Below, one piece after another: positions 6,312 through 8,228 of a DNA stretch of 8,228 nt. The notes under the pieces are model-generated. The model worked only from the letters and a program-made list of their open reading frames with translations. It was not told the origin of the DNA and did no database searches. Position 1 is the first letter of the stretch; every line of letters begins with the position of its first letter. Source of the stretch: an uncultured Clostridia bacterium (lineage in GTDB: Bacteria > Bacillota > Clostridia > Oscillospirales > Oscillospiraceae); the NCBI GenBank assembly GCA_947177115.1, contig CAMWTG010000114.1:1-8228 (forward strand), read 5' to 3'. Both the position numbers and the translations under genes were made by a program.

Positions 6312-7256
6312 ATGTCCGCTTTATTCGATCTCCACTGTGATACCCTGACCCGCAATCTCTACCCGCCCTATGAAAAGGAAACGGAAACACTGGACAATCC
6401 GTCCTTCCACCTTGCCCTCGGCAAGGTCCCCGCAGGGACCAGATGGGTCCAGTGCTTCGCCATCTTTGTTCCCGATGAGGTGCGGGGAGAGGATGCCATC
6501 GCGTTCTTTGACCGCCACGCCGCCAGTTTCTACCGGCAGGCGGAGATCCATAAGGACCGGCTGATCCCCTGCCGTTCCTTCGCCGGGATGGAGGCTGCAA
6601 TAAAGACCGGGAAATTCGCGGGACTGCTCACCGTGGAGGGCGGCGCGGTCCTGGCGGGAAGGCTGGAGCGGGTGAAGGCCGTCTATGATGCGGGCGTGCG
6701 GATGATGACCATTACCTGGAACGGCCCCAACGAGCTGGCCTCCGGCCACGATACCCGGAACGGCTTTTCCGGCTTTGGCCGGGAGGCCGTTGCCGAGATG
6801 GAGCGGCAGGGGATTATTGTGGATGTATCCCACCTCAACGACCGGGGCTTCGAGGAGCTGCTCGGATTCGCAAAAAAACCCTTTGCAGCCTCCCATTCCA
6901 ATGCCCGGGCCGTCTGCGGCCACAGGCGGAACCTGCCGGACGAGTTCATCCGGGAAATGGTCCGCCGGGAGGGGCTCATCGGCCTGACCTACGCCCGGCC
7001 CTTCCTCTCGGAGGACGGCAGGGGCAGTCTGGACGACCTTTACCGCCATGTGTGCCATTTCCTGGAGCTGGGGGCGGAAAAGTGCATCGCCCTGGGCAGC
7101 GACTACGATGGCACGGAGGTCCATGAGGAGCTGGACTCTGTAGAGAAGAGCCTCCGCATCGGGGAATATCTCACCAGCCATGGGATCTCCCAAGAAACTG
7201 CGGACGGGATCTGCTTCGAAAACGCCTGGCGGTTTTTCGGGAAGTGGATGGGCTGA
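6312..7256 (+). CDS. Membrane dipeptidase (peptidase family M19, renal dipeptidase-like)
   Basis: This zinc dipeptidase of the amidohydrolase (TIM-barrel) superfamily hydrolyses dipeptides, often including D-amino-acid-containing ones. The 314-residue product starts with the metal-binding strand LFDLHCDTL, with His8 and Asp10. The bridging glutamate is Glu109 in LLTVEGG (105-111). His174 lies in VDVSHLND and His195 in ASHSNARAV, and Asp264 lies in ALGSDYDGT (260-268). This is the full metal and catalytic set known from human renal dipeptidase, so it should be active. No signal peptide is seen, so the bacterial enzyme is probably cytosolic despite the family name. The ATG at 6312 is chosen because AAAGGA (6299-6304) precedes it by 7 bp; the frame is open upstream, but the added residues have no family character. 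It diverges from the rhomboid-like gene. I found no convincing promoter on its strand. Length is slightly shorter than some relatives. Confidence 0.94.
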   Translation: MSALFDLHCDTLTRNLYPPYEKETETLDNPSFHLALGKVPAGTRWVQCFAIFVPDEVRGEDAIAFFDRHAASFYRQAEIHKDRLIPCRSFAGMEAAIKTGKFAGLLTVEGGAVLAGRLERVKAVYDAGVRMMTITWNGPNELASGHDTRNGFSGFGREAVAEMERQGIIVDVSHLNDRGFEELLGFAKKPFAASHSNARAVCGHRRNLPDEFIREMVRREGLIGLTYARPFLSEDGRGSLDDLYRHVCHFLELGAEKCIALGSDYDGTEVHEELDSVEKSLRIGEYLTSHGISQETADGICFENAWRFFGKWMG

Positions 7257-7302
7257 AGCCGCCAATTCTGACGATATGTAAATTGTTGGAATTTGTGACA
7301 CC

Positions 7303-7401
7303 GTATAGGGGCGGATATCATCCGTCTGTACGATACCCGAATCTTCTGTCAGAAGCGGGCATTGCCGGAGTATCCCGTATCGGCAATGCCTGCCCCTACA
7401 C
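7303..7401. repeat. Palindromic, hairpin-rich intergenic element (MITE/REP-like)
   Basis: The element has near-identical inverted ends: GTATAGGGGC (7303-7312) pairs 9 of 10 with GCCCCTACAC (7392-7401). Inside are three stem-loops: CGGAT/ATCCG (7312-7324), CTTCT/AGAAG (7343-7355), and a 13-bp stem with one G-U pair (7355-7367 with 7381-7393). No open frame of interest lies in it. GTAGGGGC-ended palindromic repeats are, as I recall, common between genes in high-GC gut Clostridia, but copy number cannot be seen here. It lies downstream of the dipeptidase gene and upstream of the mutL promoter. It lacks a T-tract, so any role in transcript ending or stabilisation is inference. Confidence 0.5.
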
Positions 7402-7466
7402 AGATTCCGCCGCTTTGGGGATTGTGTGCTGAAAAATGGATCTCCCGGGACAATTGCAATCCCTGC

Positions 7467-7495
7467 TTGCAAATAATGAGAAAAATTGTTATAAT
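7467..7495 (+). promoter_or_regulatory. Housekeeping promoter of mutL
   Basis: TTGCAA (7467-7472, 4 of 6 to consensus) is followed by exactly 17 bp and a perfect TATAAT (7490-7495). The predicted start is near 7502, giving a leader of about 36 bases that includes AAGGAGG (7523-7529), 8 bp before the mutL ATG. mutL thus appears to be transcribed independently of the dipeptidase gene and not from an upstream mutS. Confidence 0.8.
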
Positions 7496-7537
7496 CCTGG
7501 AATAGAAAATCATACCTGCCGGAAGGAGGAATGCCCC

Positions 7538-8212
7538 ATGCCCCATATCCAGCAGCTCTCCCCCCATATGGCGGACCTGATCGCCGCCGGCGAGGTGGTG
7601 GAGCGGCCCGCCAGCGTGGTGAAGGAATTGATCGAAAACGCCATTGATGCCGGCGCAACCGCAATCGTTGTGGAGCTGCAAAACGGCGGCATGTCCCTCA
7701 TCCGGGTCACCGACAACGGCTGCGGCATTGCCCCGGAGGAGCTGCCCACCGCCTTTCTCCGCCATGCCACCAGCAAGCTCCGCGCCCCGGAGGACCTGGC
7801 CGCCATCGGTACCCTGGGGTTCCGGGGAGAGGCTTTGGCGGCGATTTCCGCCGTCAGCCGCTTGGACGTGTTCTCCCGGCGGAAGGAGGATCATACCGGC
7901 GCGTCTCTACGCCTGGAGGGGGGCGTCCCCGGCCCGGTGGAGGAGGCCGGGTGCCCGGCGGGTACGACCGTTGCCGTCCGGGAGCTGTTCTACAATACGC
8001 CTGCCCGGCTGAAGTTCATGAAAGCCGATGGCGCCGAGGCGTCCGCCGCCGCCGGTATCATCGCCCAGATCGCCCTGAGCCACCCGGAGGTCTCTATCCG
8101 CTATCTCCGGGACGGCAGGGAGGAGCTGCACACCCCCGGCGATGGCAAGCTCCTGTCCGCCATCTACGCTGCCCGGGGCCGGGATTTTGCCCTTCATCTA
8201 ACCGGTGTGTAG
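7538..8212 (+). CDS. mutL: DNA mismatch repair protein MutL, N-terminal ATPase part, ended by in-frame TAG
   Basis: MutL is the GHKL ATPase that links MutS mismatch recognition to strand incision. The start is certain: AAGGAGG (7523-7529) is 8 bp before the ATG and a strong promoter lies upstream. All N-terminal motifs are present: IAAGEVVERPASVVKELIEN (15-34, with Glu30 as general base and Asn34 binding Mg), DNGCGI (59-64), ATSKL (77-81), GFRGEAL (94-100), GTTVAVRELFYNTPARLKF (142-160). The frame then stops after residue 224, at the beginning of the transducer domain, whereas MutL proteins are normally 600 or more residues. Beyond the TAG the same frame reads GGGEG, which resembles the usual acidic/Gly-rich continuation, so a single-base change (for example GAG to TAG) is more likely than a frameshift. 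Only 16 bases follow before the window ends, so the fate of the rest is unknown. No mutS is seen within this window. Confidence 0.88.
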   Translation: MPHIQQLSPHMADLIAAGEVVERPASVVKELIENAIDAGATAIVVELQNGGMSLIRVTDNGCGIAPEELPTAFLRHATSKLRAPEDLAAIGTLGFRGEALAAISAVSRLDVFSRRKEDHTGASLRLEGGVPGPVEEAGCPAGTTVAVRELFYNTPARLKFMKADGAEASAAAGIIAQIALSHPEVSIRYLRDGREELHTPGDGKLLSAIYAARGRDFALHLTGV

Positions 8213-8228
8213 GGGGGCGGCGAGGGGA

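Noticed and set aside
7290..7299. AATTTGTGAC repeated at 6220-6229 and 7290-7299, flanking the dipeptidase gene
   Set aside because: Ten shared bases in AT-rich gaps with no further matching flank are plausibly chance; not enough for an attachment site or duplication.
7436..7537. Upstream extension of MutL
   Set aside because: It would run through the TATAAT promoter and the AAGGAGG site; MutL proteins start at MPHIQQL-like sequence.
6321..7664. 447-residue open frame on the minus strand across the dipeptidase, the gap and the mutL start
   Set aside because: It is antisense to two firmly identified genes, spans the repeat element and the mutL promoter, and shows no family motifs.

Overview
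The window is a GC-rich stretch (about 60% by eye) of ordinary chromosomal coding DNA. A spoIIP gene points to an endospore-forming Firmicute. The high GC, the strong AGGAGG-type ribosome binding sites, the GTG/TTG starts and the style of the protein families suggest a gut Clostridia lineage such as Oscillospiraceae (Flavonifractor/Lawsonibacter-like). The genus is an inference.

Layout. At 1-882 (+) is the C-terminal part of a MocR/PdxR-type regulator, cut by the window edge. At 961-2175 (+) is spoIIP, behind a good match to a sporulation sigma-E promoter. A bidirectional hairpin terminator at 2199-2241 separates spoIIP from a three-gene leftward unit: GNAT acetyltransferase, sirtuin deacylase and MATE transporter (transcribed 4861 to 2243). 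The GNAT stop overlaps the sirtuin start by 4 bp. Divergent from it, with only 27 bp between starts, is a small ArsC/Spx-fold protein (4889-5224, +). It converges with a leftward rhomboid-like membrane protein that lacks the catalytic serine and carries a Cys/His-rich tail (5297-6148, -). A shared 163-bp region separates this gene from an M19 membrane dipeptidase (6312-7256, +). A 281-bp gap follows, holding a palindromic, stem-loop-rich repeat-like element and a clear mutL promoter. The window ends in the N-terminal ATPase domain of MutL, which is interrupted by an in-frame TAG only 16 bases before the edge.

The genes do not form one pathway. The clearest functional grouping is the translationally coupled acetyltransferase/NAD-dependent deacylase pair. 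I see no mobile-element genes, tRNA or rRNA genes, CRISPR array or defence cluster, and nothing I would call a wholly new system. The items most worth checking are the broken mutL, the degenerate rhomboid with a metal-binding tail, the sigma-E promoter, and the intergenic repeat.
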